Assembly: GCF_034008635.1 (NCBI RefSeq)
Contig: NZ_CP125378.1
Span: 1,664,001 to 1,728,000, forward strand
Source of the DNA: Pseudomonas sp. P8_229
Lineage (GTDB): Bacteria > Pseudomonadota > Gammaproteobacteria > Pseudomonadales > Pseudomonadaceae
Direction: 5' to 3'
Length of the DNA: 64,000 nt
Shown here: in pieces, positions 24,311-33,165 of the stretch
Position numbering within the stretch: position 1 is the first letter of the stretch
Layout: each line of letters begins with the position of its first letter
Notes under the pieces: model-generated
The model's database searches: none
Seen by the model: the letters and a program-made list of their open reading frames with translations, nothing else
What the model was told of the DNA's origin: nothing
Made by a program: the position numbers and the translations under genes

Positions 24311-26722
24311 ATGAGCACCGAAAGTGCTTCGAGTCGGGGCCGTCTGCTACCGAGCCTGCTCGGCATACTGCTTCTACTGATGGGCCTGGCCATGCTGGCC
24401 GGGGGAGTCAAGCTGAGCATGCTCGGCGGCTCGCTGTACTACCTGCTGGCCGGTATCGGCATTGCGCTGACCGGCATTCTGTTGCTGCTGCGTCGTCGCG
24501 CAGCGCTGGGCCTGTACGCCATTGTGCTGTTTGCCAGCACGGTCTGGGCCCTGTGGGAAGTCGGTCTGGACTGGTGGCAACTGGTGCCACGTCTGGCCCT
24601 GTGGTTCGTCCTCGGCATCGTGATGTTGCTGCCGTGGTTCCGTCGTCCACTGCTGCTCGCAGGCCCGGCGCCGATGGGCACTGGCGGTCTGAGCATTGCC
24701 GTGGTTCTGGCCGGCGTCACCGCTTTGGCCAGCCTGTTCACCCACCCGGGCGAAACGTTCGGCGAGCTGGGCCGCGACACCGCAGACATGACCAGCACCG
24801 CGCCGCAAATGCCTGATGGCGACTGGCAGGCCTATGGCCGCAGCGAATTCGGCGACCGTTACTCGCCGCTCAAGCAGATCACCCCGGCCAACGTCGGCAA
24901 GTTGCAAGAAGCCTGGCGCATCCAGACCGGCGACCTGCCGACCGCTGATGACCCGGTCGAGCTGACCAACGAAAACACCCCGCTCAAAGCCAACGGCATG
25001 ATCTATGCCTGCACCGCGCACAGCAAAGTGCTGGCTCTGGACCCGGACACCGGCAAGGAACTGTGGCGCTTCGACCCGCAGATCAAGAGCCCGGTCGGCT
25101 TCAAGGGCTTCGCCCACATGACTTGCCGTGGCGTGTCGTACTACGACGAAGCCGCTTACGCCAAGTCTGAAAACGCAGCCTCCGCCATTATCTCCGAAGC
25201 CGGCAAAGCCGTTGCTCAAGCCTGCCCGCGTCGCCTGTACCTGCCAACCGCTGATGCGCGCCTGATCGCTCTGAACGCCGACACCGGCAAGATCTGCGAA
25301 GGCTTCGGCAAAAACGGCGTGGTCGACCTGACCCAAGGCATCGGCCCGTTCACCGCCGGTGGCTACTACTCCACCTCGCCTGCGGCGATTACCCGTGATC
25401 TGGTGATCATGGGCGGTCACGTTACCGACAACGAATCGACCAACGAGCCATCGGGCGTGATCCGCGCCTTCGACGTGCGCGACGGCCACCTGGTGTGGAA
25501 CTGGGACAGCGACAAGCCGGACGCCACCGAGCCATTGGCCCCGGGCGAAATCTACAGCCGCAACTCGGCCAACATGTGGTCGCTGGCCAGCGTCGACGAA
25601 AAACTCGGCATGGTCTTCCTCCCACTGGGCAACCAGACCCCAGACCAGTGGGGCGCTGACCGCACCCCAGGCGCCGAGAAATTCAGCGCCGGCATCGTTG
25701 CTCTGGACCTGGCCACCGGTAAAGTGCGCTGGAACTACCAGTTCACCCACCACGACCTGTGGGACATGGACGTTGGCAGCCAGCCAACCCTGCTCGACAT
25801 GAAAACCGCCGACGGCGTGAAACCTGCGCTGATCGCTCCGACCAAACAGGGCAGCCTGTACGTCCTCGACCGTCGTGACGGCACGCCGATCATCCCGATC
25901 AAGGAAATCCCGGTACCGCAAGGCGCCGTGAAAGGCGACCACACCGCGCCGACCCAGGCCCGTTCGGACCTCAACCTGCTGGCCCCGGAACTGACCGAAA
26001 AAGCCATGTGGGGCGCCAGCCCGTTCGACCAGATGCTGTGCCGCATCCAGTTCAAGGAACTGCGCTACGAAGGCCAGTACACGCCTCCGTCGGAGCAAGG
26101 CAGCCTGATCTACCCGGGTAACGTCGGTGTGTTCAACTGGGGCGGCGTTTCGGTCGACCCGGTTCGCCAGATGCTATTCACCAGCCCGAACTACATGGCC
26201 TTCGTCTCGAAGATGATCCCGCGTGCCGAAGTGGCCGCCGACAGCAAGCGCGAAAGCGAAACTGCCGGCATCCAGCCGAACACTGGCGCACCATACGCCG
26301 TGACCATGCACCCGTTCATGTCGCCATTGGGCGTACCATGCCAGGCCCCGGCCTGGGGTTACGTCGCCGGTATCGACCTGACCACCGGCAAAGTCGTGTG
26401 GAAACGCAAGAACGGCACCAGCCGCGACAGCTCGCCAATCCCGATCGGCTTCACCTTGGGCGTGCCGAGCATGGGCGGCTCGATGGTGACTGCTGGCGGC
26501 GTCGGCTTCCTCAGCGGCACCCTCGACCAGTACCTGCGCGCCTACGACGTGAACAGCGGTAAAGAGCTGTGGAAATCGCGTCTGCCTGCGGGCGGCCAAG
26601 CGACTCCAATGACCTACACCGGCAAGGACGGCAAGCAATACGTCCTGCTCGTAGTCGGCGGTCACGGCTCGCTGGGCACCAAGATGGGTGACTATGTGAT
26701 TGCGTACAAACTGCCGGAATAA
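24311..26722 (+). CDS. gcd: Membrane-bound PQQ-dependent glucose dehydrogenase
   Basis: An 803-residue quinoprotein. Five N-terminal membrane helices (about residues 10-145) anchor it in the inner membrane, followed by a periplasmic eight-bladed propeller with tryptophan-docking repeats (DTGKELWRFDPQ, ATGKVRWNYQFTHHDLWDMD, TGKVVWKRKNG). MPDGDWQAYGRSEFGDRYSP marks the start of the catalytic domain. It oxidises glucose to gluconolactone and passes electrons to ubiquinone; the gluconate produced acidifies the medium and can solubilise phosphate. GGAG nine bases upstream supports the start. PQQ synthesis genes are not in the window. A strong terminator follows. Confidence 0.95.
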   Translation: MSTESASSRGRLLPSLLGILLLLMGLAMLAGGVKLSMLGGSLYYLLAGIGIALTGILLLLRRRAALGLYAIVLFASTVWALWEVGLDWWQLVPRLALWFVLGIVMLLPWFRRPLLLAGPAPMGTGGLSIAVVLAGVTALASLFTHPGETFGELGRDTADMTSTAPQMPDGDWQAYGRSEFGDRYSPLKQITPANVGKLQEAWRIQTGDLPTADDPVELTNENTPLKANGMIYACTAHSKVLALDPDTGKELWRFDPQIKSPVGFKGFAHMTCRGVSYYDEAAYAKSENAASAIISEAGKAVAQACPRRLYLPTADARLIALNADTGKICEGFGKNGVVDLTQGIGPFTAGGYYSTSPAAITRDLVIMGGHVTDNESTNEPSGVIRAFDVRDGHLVWNWDSDKPDATEPLAPGEIYSRNSANMWSLASVDEKLGMVFLPLGNQTPDQWGADRTPGAEKFSAGIVALDLATGKVRWNYQFTHHDLWDMDVGSQPTLLDMKTADGVKPALIAPTKQGSLYVLDRRDGTPIIPIKEIPVPQGAVKGDHTAPTQARSDLNLLAPELTEKAMWGASPFDQMLCRIQFKELRYEGQYTPPSEQGSLIYPGNVGVFNWGGVSVDPVRQMLFTSPNYMAFVSKMIPRAEVAADSKRESETAGIQPNTGAPYAVTMHPFMSPLGVPCQAPAWGYVAGIDLTTGKVVWKRKNGTSRDSSPIPIGFTLGVPSMGGSMVTAGGVGFLSGTLDQYLRAYDVNSGKELWKSRLPAGGQATPMTYTGKDGKQYVLLVVGGHGSLGTKMGDYVIAYKLPE

Positions 26723-26741
26723 GTTTTAGCGGCGGTAAAAC

Positions 26742-26776
26742 AAAGGCGATGTCTCGTGAGGGACATCGCCTTTTTT
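26742..26776 (+). terminator. Intrinsic terminator of gcd
   Basis: AAAGGCGATGTC pairs with GACATCGCCTTT around an eight-base loop and is followed by TTTTTT, 20 bp after the gcd stop. Confidence 0.92.
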
Positions 26777-26809
26777 GCATACAACTGTTCTGAATTCGCT
26801 GAAAAACCT

Positions 26810-26897
26810 GTGGGAGCGGGCTTGCTCGCGAAGGCGGTATGTCAGCCAATTAATTTGCCGACTGACACACCGCCTTCGCGAGCAAGCCCGCTCCCAC
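26810..26897. repeat. REP pair (inverted)
   Basis: GTGGGAGCGGGCTTGCTCGCGAAGG and its complementary arm around a 40-bp spacer, just after the gcd terminator. Confidence 0.92.
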
Positions 26898-27230
26898 AAT
26901 GGACGGTGTTCGTCCTACAGACGCGCGTTATGCACGGGAGTTTTCCGACAGGTCGCGTCGGTTGTGCCTCGGAAATTGGGTGGTTAGGCTCTGGAGGTCG
27001 CTGGAAATTCAGCGGCTGGGCGTCGCGGCCTGATAACTGATGCATAATCGCCAGCCTGACAGCACCTGTCGGTGCCTGTTGGTTGTTTCATGGCGGCTGT
27101 GCGCGGGATACCTTCGTAGAGGGTATGCCGATTTCTCAGTTATCGGTCCGCGAACCCGCGTACAGCTGCCACCCCAGATTGCGTCGCGGCAATCGAAGGT
27201 AGCTCCACTTCACAAAACTGAGTATTCACC
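26898..27230 (+). other. Structured-looking leader upstream of the DUF6124-like gene
   Basis: A 330-bp region with no credible gene. It holds several short inverted repeats, for example GATACC-TTCGTAGA-GGGTAT near 27110-27126 and an AGCTGCC/GGTAGCT pair around 27164-27204, just before the ATG at 27231. From memory, similar leaders precede DUF6124 genes in other pseudomonads, so a conserved regulatory RNA is possible. This cannot be proven from one sequence. Confidence 0.35.
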
Positions 27231-27604
27231 ATGATCAAACCAACACCAATCCCCCTGAAACCGATGGGACATCTCCCTACGAATCCCTCGATTCGAGAAG
27301 ACTCCACGACGCCGCCGAACGCGCCCTCGACCACTACCTGAAACCCTCCGCCACGACCCTCAGATTCCACAGACCCAGCACCATGTTCCAGGTCGCCCCG
27401 GGCATGGACAACGAAAGCCTGCTGGTCCACGCCTGCGAATCACTGGCCTCGGCGAGCATCATGACCAGCGACATTGCAGCCTATGTGGACAGCCCGCAGC
27501 GACAGACGATACTGGCAATCCAGCAGATCATCATGCTGGCCGAGCTGGCGGTGAATCGGGTGTTGGATAACGTCGAAGGGACCCGAACCCCGGCACACAG
27601 CTGA
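27231..27604 (+). pseudogene. DUF6124-like small protein gene broken by a one-base frameshift
   Basis: The ATG at 27231 opens with M-I-K-P-T-P and then loses frame near 27246-27255, reaching a stop at the ACC-TGA within 27345. One base shifted, the reading continues as NPPETDGTSPYESLDSRRLH, DAAERALDHYLKPSATTLRF and then TMFQVAPGMDNESLLVHACE up to the stop at 27604. That composite is the expected DUF6124 family sequence of about 123 residues. Adding one base, for example in the CCCCC run at 27251-27255, restores a full gene. Translation could also restart at ATG 27383 to give 73 residues. The family has no known function. The lesion may be real, phase-variable or a sequencing error. Confidence 0.7.
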
Positions 27605-27610
27605 ACCCTT

Positions 27611-27698
27611 GTGGGAGCGGGCTTGCTCGCGAAGGCGTCAGCACATCCAACACTTGCGGTGACTGGCACACCGCTTTCGCGAGCAAGCCCGCTCCCAC
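27611..27698. repeat. REP pair (inverted) at the head of the 72-bp array
   Basis: GTGGGAGCGGGCTTGCTCGCGAAGG (27611-27635) and the complementary TTTCGCGAGCAAGCCCGCTC (ending at 27698). The right arm runs directly into the ACAATTGGATTGGGTG linker that recurs in the tandem array. Confidence 0.9.
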
Positions 27699-27716
27699 AA
27701 TTGGATTGGGTGCATT

Positions 27717-28782
27717 CAGTTGGAGATTGGTCGGCTCGTAGGCCGCCATCGCGAGCAGGCTCACTCCTACAATTGGATTGGGTGTGGTCAGTTGGGGATT
27801 GGTCGGCTGTCAGGCCGCCTTCGCTGGCAAGCCAGCTCCCACAATTGAGTTGGGTGCATTCAGTTGGAGATTGGTCGGCTCGTAGGCCGCCATCGCGAGC
27901 AGGCTCACTCCTACAATTGGATTGGGTGTGGTCAGTTGGGGATTGGTCGGCTGTCAGGCCGCCTTCGCTGGCAAGCCATCTCCCACAATTGAGTTGGGTG
28001 TGTTCAGTTGGAGATTGGTCGGCTCGTAGGCCGCCATCGCGAGCAGGCTCACTCCTACAATTGGATTGGGTGTGGTCAGTTGGGGATTGGTCGGCTGTCA
28101 GGCCGCCTTCGCTGGCAAGCCATCTCCCACAATTGAGTTGGGTGCATTCAGTTGGAGATTGGTCGGCTCGTAGGCCGCCATCGCGAGCAGGCTCACTCCT
28201 ACAATTGGATTGGGTGTGTTCAGTTGGAGATTGGTCGGCTCCTAGGCCGCCATCGCGAGCAGGCTCACTCCTACAATTGGATTGGGTGTGTTCAGTTGGA
28301 GATTGGTCGGCTCCTAGGCCGCCATCGCGAGCAGGCTCACTCCTACAATTGGATTGGGTGTGTTCAGTTGGAGATTGGTCGGCTCCTAGGCCGCCATCGC
28401 GAGCAGGCTCACTCCTACAATTGGATTGGGTGTGTTCAGTTGGAGATTGGTCGGCTCGTAGGCCGCCATCGCGAGCAGGCTCACTCCTACAATGGGATAG
28501 CATGCAGCCTGCAAGAGTTTGGTCGGCTGTCAGGCCGCCTTCGCTGGCAAGCCAGCTCCCACAATTGGATTGGGTGCATTCAGTTGGAGATTGGTCGGCT
28601 CGTAGGCCGCCATCGCGAGCAGGCTCACTCCTACAATTGGAATGGGTGTGGTCAGTTGGGGATTGGTCGGCTGTCAGGCCGCCTTCGCTGGCAAGCCAGC
28701 TCCCACAATTGAGTTGGGTGTGTTCAGTTGGAGATTGGTCGGCTGTCAGGCCGCCATCGCGATCAGGCGAAGCCTACAGTTT
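27717..28782. repeat. Tandem array of 15 REP-type units with an exact 72-bp period
   Basis: Units begin at 27717 and then every 72 bases (27789, 27861, 27933, 28005, 28077, 28149, 28221, 28293, 28365, 28437, 28509, 28581, 28653, 28725). Each has a linker (CAGTTGGAGATTGGTCGGCT), then a hairpin segment, then ACAATTGGATTGGGTG. Two hairpin types occur: A, CGCGAGCAGGCTCACTCC with stem GAGC/GCTC, and B, CGCTGGCAAGCCAGCTCC with stem TGGC/GCCA. The order is A B A B A B A A' A' A' A B A B then a hybrid, where A' differs by CCTAGG for CGTAGG. Unit 12 has a degraded linker. All units point the same way, unlike ordinary inverted REP pairs. The period is a multiple of three, so long open frames cross it, but these are not genes. 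Confidence 0.93.
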
Positions 28783-29288
28783 AGATCGCGTGCACACCCA
28801 TGCGGCAAAGCCGCCCCACTCAACAGGATGAGCGTTAGCTCGGCTGCAGCTCTTGATCTTGATCCTCAGGCCCCGTCGGCAGGCTGAGTGGAGGGATTCA
28901 TCCGGGGGTGGGAGCACAGCGACCGTTTGGCGAAGCCAAACACATCGAGAGGAGGTGCAGCGAAGCAAACCGGAGGCGATGCGCCCGGATGAATTCCGCA
29001 ACGAAGGAACCCGAGCCTAAGCGAGGGCCGTACGCCGGGGCCAAGCCTTTTGCTTACTTTTCGGCGTCTGGAAAAGTGAGTCGCTGTAAAAGCGAAACCG
29101 CCAGCCGCAGCCCCCGAACCAACGGATATACACCCAAAACCCCAAGAACCTGGTCGGCCCAAAGGCCGCCAAGTCAAAAGCGTGAACCCTGTCAAAACCC
29201 TGAACACACAAGCAGAAACATCCCCTCCCATTGAAACCACCCAAACCCTGCCCCATCTAAGACCCATACCCCATTGCGCAGGTGCCCC
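28783..29288. repeat. Degenerate intergenic repeat block upstream of the Lon paralogue
   Basis: About 500 bp without a credible gene. It contains a perfect hairpin GTTTGGC-GAA-GCCAAAC (28925-28941), enclosed by a longer inverted repeat (GGATTCATCCGGG near 28895 and CCCGGATGAATTCC near 28985). A segment resembling a common Pseudomonas intergenic element follows (AAAAGTGAGTCGCTGTAAAA near 29072). The promoter of the Lon paralogue should lie in the last 100-150 bp, but none is obvious. Confidence 0.6.
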
Positions 29289-31706
29289 ATGAGCGACCAG
29301 CAAGAATTCCCGGACAACCCAGACGACTACACCGAAGCCGAACACATCGAACACACCTCCTCCGGCAAAGGCCTCGCCCTGCCCGGCCAGAACCTGCCGG
29401 ACAAGGTCTACGTCATCCCGATCCACAACCGCCCGTTCTTCCCGGCCCAAGTGCTGCCGGTCATCGTCAATGAAGAACCCTGGGCCGAGACCCTGGATCT
29501 GGTCAGCAAATCCGACCACCACTCCCTGGCCCTGTTCTTCATGGACACGCCCCAGGAAGACCCGCGCCACTTCAACACCGGCGCCCTCCCCGAATACGGC
29601 ACGCTGGTCAAAGTCCATCACGCCAGCCGCGAAAACGGCAAACTGCAGTTCGTCGCCCAAGGCCTGAGCCGTGTGCGCATCAAGACCTGGCTCAAACACC
29701 ATCGCCCGCCGTATCTGGTGGAAGTCGAATACCCGCACCAGCCGACCGAGCCGACCGACGAGGTCAAGGCCTACGGCATGGCGCTGATCAACGCGATCAA
29801 GGAACTGCTGCCGCTCAACCCGCTGTACAGCGAAGAGCTGAAGAACTACCTCAACCGCTTCAGCCCCAACGACCCGTCGCCGCTGACCGACTTCGCCGCC
29901 GCCCTCACTTCGGCCACCGGCCCCGAGCTGCAGGAAGTGCTCGACTGCGTGCCGATGCTCAAGCGCATGGAAAAAGTCCTGCCGATGCTGCGCAAGGAAG
30001 TCGAAGTCGCACGCCTGCAAAAAGAGATTTCGGCGGAAGTTAACCGCAAGATTGGCGAGCATCAGCGCGAGTTCTTCCTCAAGGAACAACTCAAGGTGAT
30101 CCAGCAGGAACTCGGCCTGACCAAGGACGACCGTAGCGCCGACCTCGAACAGTTCGAACAGCGCCTCGAAGGCAAAGTCCTGCCGGCGCAGGTGCAAAAA
30201 CGCCTCGAAGAGGAAATGAACAAGCTGTCGATCCTCGAGACCGGTTCGCCGGAGTACGCGGTCACCCGCAACTACCTCGACTGGGCGACGTCGGTGCCGT
30301 GGGGCGTGTATGGCGAGGACAAACTCGACCTCAAGCACGCGCGCAAGGTGCTCGACAAACACCACGCGGGCCTGGACGACATCAAGGACCGCATCCTCGA
30401 GTTCCTCGCGGTCGGTGCCTACAAAGGCGAAATCAGCGGTTCCATCGTGCTGCTGGTCGGCCCGCCGGGCGTGGGTAAAACCAGCGTCGGCAAATCCATC
30501 GCCGAATCCCTCGGCCGGCCGTTCTACCGCTTCAGCCTCGGCGGCATGCGCGACGAAGCCGAGATCAAGGGCCACCGTCGCACCTACATCGGCGCGCAAC
30601 CGGGCAAACTGGTGCAGGCGTTGAAAGACGTCGAAGTGATGAACCCGGTGATCATGCTCGACGAAATCGACAAGATGGGCCAGAGCTACCAGGGCGACCC
30701 GGCCTCGGCGCTGCTGGAAACCCTCGATCCGGAACAGAACGTCGAATTCCTCGACCATTACCTCGACCTGCGCATGGACTTGTCGAAAGTCCTGTTCGTC
30801 TGCACCGCCAACACCCTCGATTCGATCCCAGGCCCACTGCTCGACCGGATGGAAGTGATTCGCCTGTCGGGCTACATCACCGAAGAAAAAGTCGCCATCG
30901 CCAAGCGTCACCTGTGGCCGAAACTGCTGGAAAAGGCCGGCGTGTCCAAGGGCAGCCTGAGCATCAGCGACAGCGCGCTCAAAGCCTTGATCGACGGTTA
31001 TGCCCGCGAAGCCGGCGTGCGCCAGCTGGAAAAGCAAATGGGCAAACTGGTGCGCAAAGCGGTGATGAAGCTGATCGACGATCCGAAAGCAGTGATCAAA
31101 CTCGGGCCGAAAGACCTCGAAGCGTCACTGGGTCACCCGGTGTTCCGCAACGAGCAAGTGCTGTCCGGCACCGGCGTGATTACCGGCTTGGCCTGGACCA
31201 GCATGGGCGGCGCCACGTTGCCGATCGAAGCCACACGAATTCACACGCTCAACCGGGGTTTCAAACTCACCGGGCAACTCGGTGAGGTGATGAAGGAATC
31301 GGCGGAGATCGCCTACAGCTACGTCAGCTCGCACCTGAAACAGTTCGGCGGTGACGCGAAGTTCTTCGACGAAGCCTTTGTCCACTTGCATGTGCCGGAA
31401 GGCGCGACACCGAAGGACGGCCCGAGCGCCGGCGTGACCATGGCCAGCGCCCTGCTCTCGCTTGCGCGTAATCAGCCGCCGAAAAAAGGCGTGGCGATGA
31501 CTGGCGAACTGACGCTGACCGGGCATGTGCTGCCGATTGGCGGCGTGCGCGAGAAGGTGATTGCGGCAAGAAGGCAGAAGATTTTCGAGCTGATTCTGCC
31601 GGAACCGAATCGGGGGAATTTTGAGGAACTGCCGGATTATTTGAAGGAGGGGATTACCGTGCATTTCGCGAAGAAATTTGCCGATGTGGCGAAGATCCTG
31701 TTCTGA
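29289..31706 (+). CDS. Lon-family ATP-dependent protease, paralogue resembling P. aeruginosa AsrA
   Basis: An 805-residue protein in the order LAN substrate-binding domain (IPIHNRPFFPAQVLPVIV), coiled-coil linker, AAA+ module with Walker A GPPGVGKTSVGKS and Walker B VIMLDEIDKM, and protease domain with the Ser-Lys dyad S713 (PKDGPSAGVT) and K756 (GGVREKVIAA). All catalytic residues are present. The acidic N-terminal extension (MSDQQEFPDNPDDYTEAEHI) is not found in E. coli Lon and fits the second Lon of pseudomonads (AsrA in P. aeruginosa, reported to influence the heat-shock response and aminoglycoside tolerance). Start at 29289; the frame five codons further upstream is less likely. Confidence 0.88.
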   Translation: MSDQQEFPDNPDDYTEAEHIEHTSSGKGLALPGQNLPDKVYVIPIHNRPFFPAQVLPVIVNEEPWAETLDLVSKSDHHSLALFFMDTPQEDPRHFNTGALPEYGTLVKVHHASRENGKLQFVAQGLSRVRIKTWLKHHRPPYLVEVEYPHQPTEPTDEVKAYGMALINAIKELLPLNPLYSEELKNYLNRFSPNDPSPLTDFAAALTSATGPELQEVLDCVPMLKRMEKVLPMLRKEVEVARLQKEISAEVNRKIGEHQREFFLKEQLKVIQQELGLTKDDRSADLEQFEQRLEGKVLPAQVQKRLEEEMNKLSILETGSPEYAVTRNYLDWATSVPWGVYGEDKLDLKHARKVLDKHHAGLDDIKDRILEFLAVGAYKGEISGSIVLLVGPPGVGKTSVGKSIAESLGRPFYRFSLGGMRDEAEIKGHRRTYIGAQPGKLVQALKDVEVMNPVIMLDEIDKMGQSYQGDPASALLETLDPEQNVEFLDHYLDLRMDLSKVLFVCTANTLDSIPGPLLDRMEVIRLSGYITEEKVAIAKRHLWPKLLEKAGVSKGSLSISDSALKALIDGYAREAGVRQLEKQMGKLVRKAVMKLIDDPKAVIKLGPKDLEASLGHPVFRNEQVLSGTGVITGLAWTSMGGATLPIEATRIHTLNRGFKLTGQLGEVMKESAEIAYSYVSSHLKQFGGDAKFFDEAFVHLHVPEGATPKDGPSAGVTMASALLSLARNQPPKKGVAMTGELTLTGHVLPIGGVREKVIAARRQKIFELILPEPNRGNFEELPDYLKEGITVHFAKKFADVAKILF

Positions 31707-31713
31707 CAGACAG

Positions 31714-31890
31714 CCCCTCACCCCAGCCCTCTCCCAAAGGGAGAGGGAGCCGACCGAGTTGCCTTGCGCTATACATCGACCTGAAACACCGAGTCGATTA
31801 TGGATTCAATGATCTATTTCAGGTCGGTGGACTTCTGGAATATCCCCCGCTCAGTCCCCTCTCCCTCTGGGAGAGGGTTAGGGTGAGGGC
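31714..31890. repeat. Inverted repeat of the CCCTCACCCCAGCCCTCTCCC family
   Basis: The left arm (CCCTCACCCCAGCCCTCTCC..., with internal palindrome CTCTCCC-AAA-GGGAGAG) starts right after the Lon stop. The right arm (CCCTCTGGGAGAGGGTTAGG, 31861 onward) ends at 31890. The internal hairpin may serve as terminator. Confidence 0.85.
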
Positions 31891-31964
31891 TTGGCATTGT
31901 CACACTTTGTCTCATCTTCAGTTATGCTCGCCGTTCGTCGTGAACGCCCGGAGCCGCTGACCTT

Positions 31965-32357
31965 ATGTCCCCCACTCGCCTGTTTATCCCCCTCGCCCTC
32001 TCGCTGCTGGCCGCGTGCGCCACGCAGCCGAAACACAACGTGGCCGTGGAAAAACAAAGCGAATGCCCCGTACGGCTCACCAACGGGCAAAACCTCATCA
32101 TCATGCTGCCAAGCAACCCGACCACCGGTTACCGCTGGGCCATTCAGGATTCCGCTGGCGGCGTGTTGCGCGCGCTCAGCCCCGAGGTCTACAGCAATCC
32201 GGAAGATGCCGGAGTCGTCGGCGCTGCGGGCCTGTCGACCTGGCGCTTCCAGGCCTTCGCCCCCGGCACCGGGCGCCTGCGCCTGACCTCGCAACAACCA
32301 TGGGCACCAGAAGTGCTGCCAGTGGAAACCTTTGACTGCGCCATTTCGGTGAACTGA
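31965..32357 (+). CDS. Chagasin-like (I42 family) protease-inhibitor lipoprotein
   Basis: A 130-residue protein. The signal peptide ends in a lipobox (LSLLAAC, Cys at about residue 18), so it should be a lipoprotein. The mature domain shows the chagasin fold markers: LIIMLPSNPTTGYRW, where NPTTG is the L2 loop that blocks the active site of papain-like cysteine proteases, a central GAAGLSTWRFQAFAPG, and the final RLRLTSQQPWAPE. It lies three bases before a lysoplasmalogenase-like gene and the two are probably co-transcribed. The target protease is unknown. Confidence 0.82.
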   Translation: MSPTRLFIPLALSLLAACATQPKHNVAVEKQSECPVRLTNGQNLIIMLPSNPTTGYRWAIQDSAGGVLRALSPEVYSNPEDAGVVGAAGLSTWRFQAFAPGTGRLRLTSQQPWAPEVLPVETFDCAISVN

Positions 32358-32359
32358 TC

Positions 32360-33004
32360 GTGGGCTGGCTGATTCTGGCGCTGATGGGCGCGGTGACGTT
32401 TCTCTACGGTGTCAGCACCCATGCGGCGTTACTGTGTCTGTTGGTCAAACCATTACCAGTGCTGGCGCTGCTCGGCTGGCTCCACGATGCGCCGCCCAGC
32501 GACTATCGCCGCTGGATCAGTCTGGGTCTGATTTTCTCGCTGCTGGGTGATGTGTTGCTCGCTTGGCCGGGGGATTTGTTTGTATTCGGCCTTGGCGCGT
32601 TTCTGGTCGCGCATCTGGCGTATCTGAAGGCTTATCTGAGTGACTGCAAGCGTCTGGCGATATTGCCGCTGGTGCTTGCCCTCGCAGTCGGTGCGGTGCT
32701 GTTGGGGCTTCTGGTTTCCAGCGGGCTCGGACCTTTACTGGTGCCAGTGATCGTCTACGGCACAGCAATCAGTGCGATGCTGTGGCGCGCGCTCGCTCGT
32801 CTCGGCACTGACGTACCCAAGCGTTCGGCGCTGCTGGCGGCCTGCGGCGCGCTGGCGTTTGTGTTCTCGGACAGCGTGATTGGTATTGATCGCTTTGTGT
32901 TGCCATTCCACGCCGCACCTTACGTCATCATCCTCAGCTACTGGCTGGGCCAATGGGGCATCGCCGCCTCGGCGTTCTCTCAAAGTAAACGCGCCAGCCT
33001 TTAA
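32360..33004 (+). CDS. Lysoplasmalogenase-like (YhhN/TMEM86 family) integral membrane protein
   Basis: A 214-residue protein with about seven or eight membrane helices. The family signature is present: [15 protein letters not shown], the acidic [35 protein letters not shown], and the C-terminal [20 protein letters not shown] with [15 protein letters not shown]. The conserved aspartates (S-x-x-G-D and S-D-S) are intact. Eukaryotic TMEM86 members hydrolyse the vinyl-ether bond of lysoplasmalogens; the substrate in a bacterium without obvious plasmalogens is uncertain. GTG start at 32360. Confidence 0.8.
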   Translation: MGWLILALMGAVTFLYGVSTHAALLCLLVKPLPVLALLGWLHDAPPSDYRRWISLGLIFSLLGDVLLAWPGDLFVFGLGAFLVAHLAYLKAYLSDCKRLAILPLVLALAVGAVLLGLLVSSGLGPLLVPVIVYGTAISAMLWRALARLGTDVPKRSALLAACGALAFVFSDSVIGIDRFVLPFHAAPYVIILSYWLGQWGIAASAFSQSKRASL

Positions 33005-33076
33005 AGATCGCAGCCTGCGGCAGCTCCTACAGAAAACCGCATTCCCCTGTAGGAGTTGCCGCAGGCTGCGATCTTT
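33003..33076. repeat. Near-perfect 30-bp inverted repeat
   Basis: AAAGATCGCAGCCTGCGGCA... (33003-33032) is matched by the reverse complement ...TGCCGCAGGCTGCGATCTTT (33047-33076), with one mismatch in the arms and a 14-base loop. It overlaps the last bases of the upstream stop codon. It could act as a terminator on either strand and belongs to a repeat family common in pseudomonads. Confidence 0.88.
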
Positions 33077-33165
33077 TGATTTGCCGCTTTATCAGACAAC
33101 CCAAGCATCCCGACGCCACTTTGGCTAAAATGCCGGCCTTTTCCACCGACACCGCCGGAACCGCC

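Noticed and set aside
27717..28782. CRISPR-like array
   Set aside because: The units have no unique spacers, the repeats are imperfect REP-type hairpins, and no cas genes are nearby.
27481..28831. Open frames of 340, 406 and 186 residues across the tandem repeats
   Set aside because: The 72-bp period is a multiple of three, so any frame free of stops in one unit stays open throughout. The translations are just the repeat (for example CRSEPARDGGL) and have no start signal or homology.
28908..29234. 108-residue frame upstream of the Lon paralogue
   Set aside because: It reads through known-looking intergenic repeats and hairpins and has no ribosome site or family similarity.
28866..31037. 723-residue antisense frame opposite the Lon paralogue
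   Set aside because: Shadow frame with no recognisable domain; the sense strand encodes an intact Lon.
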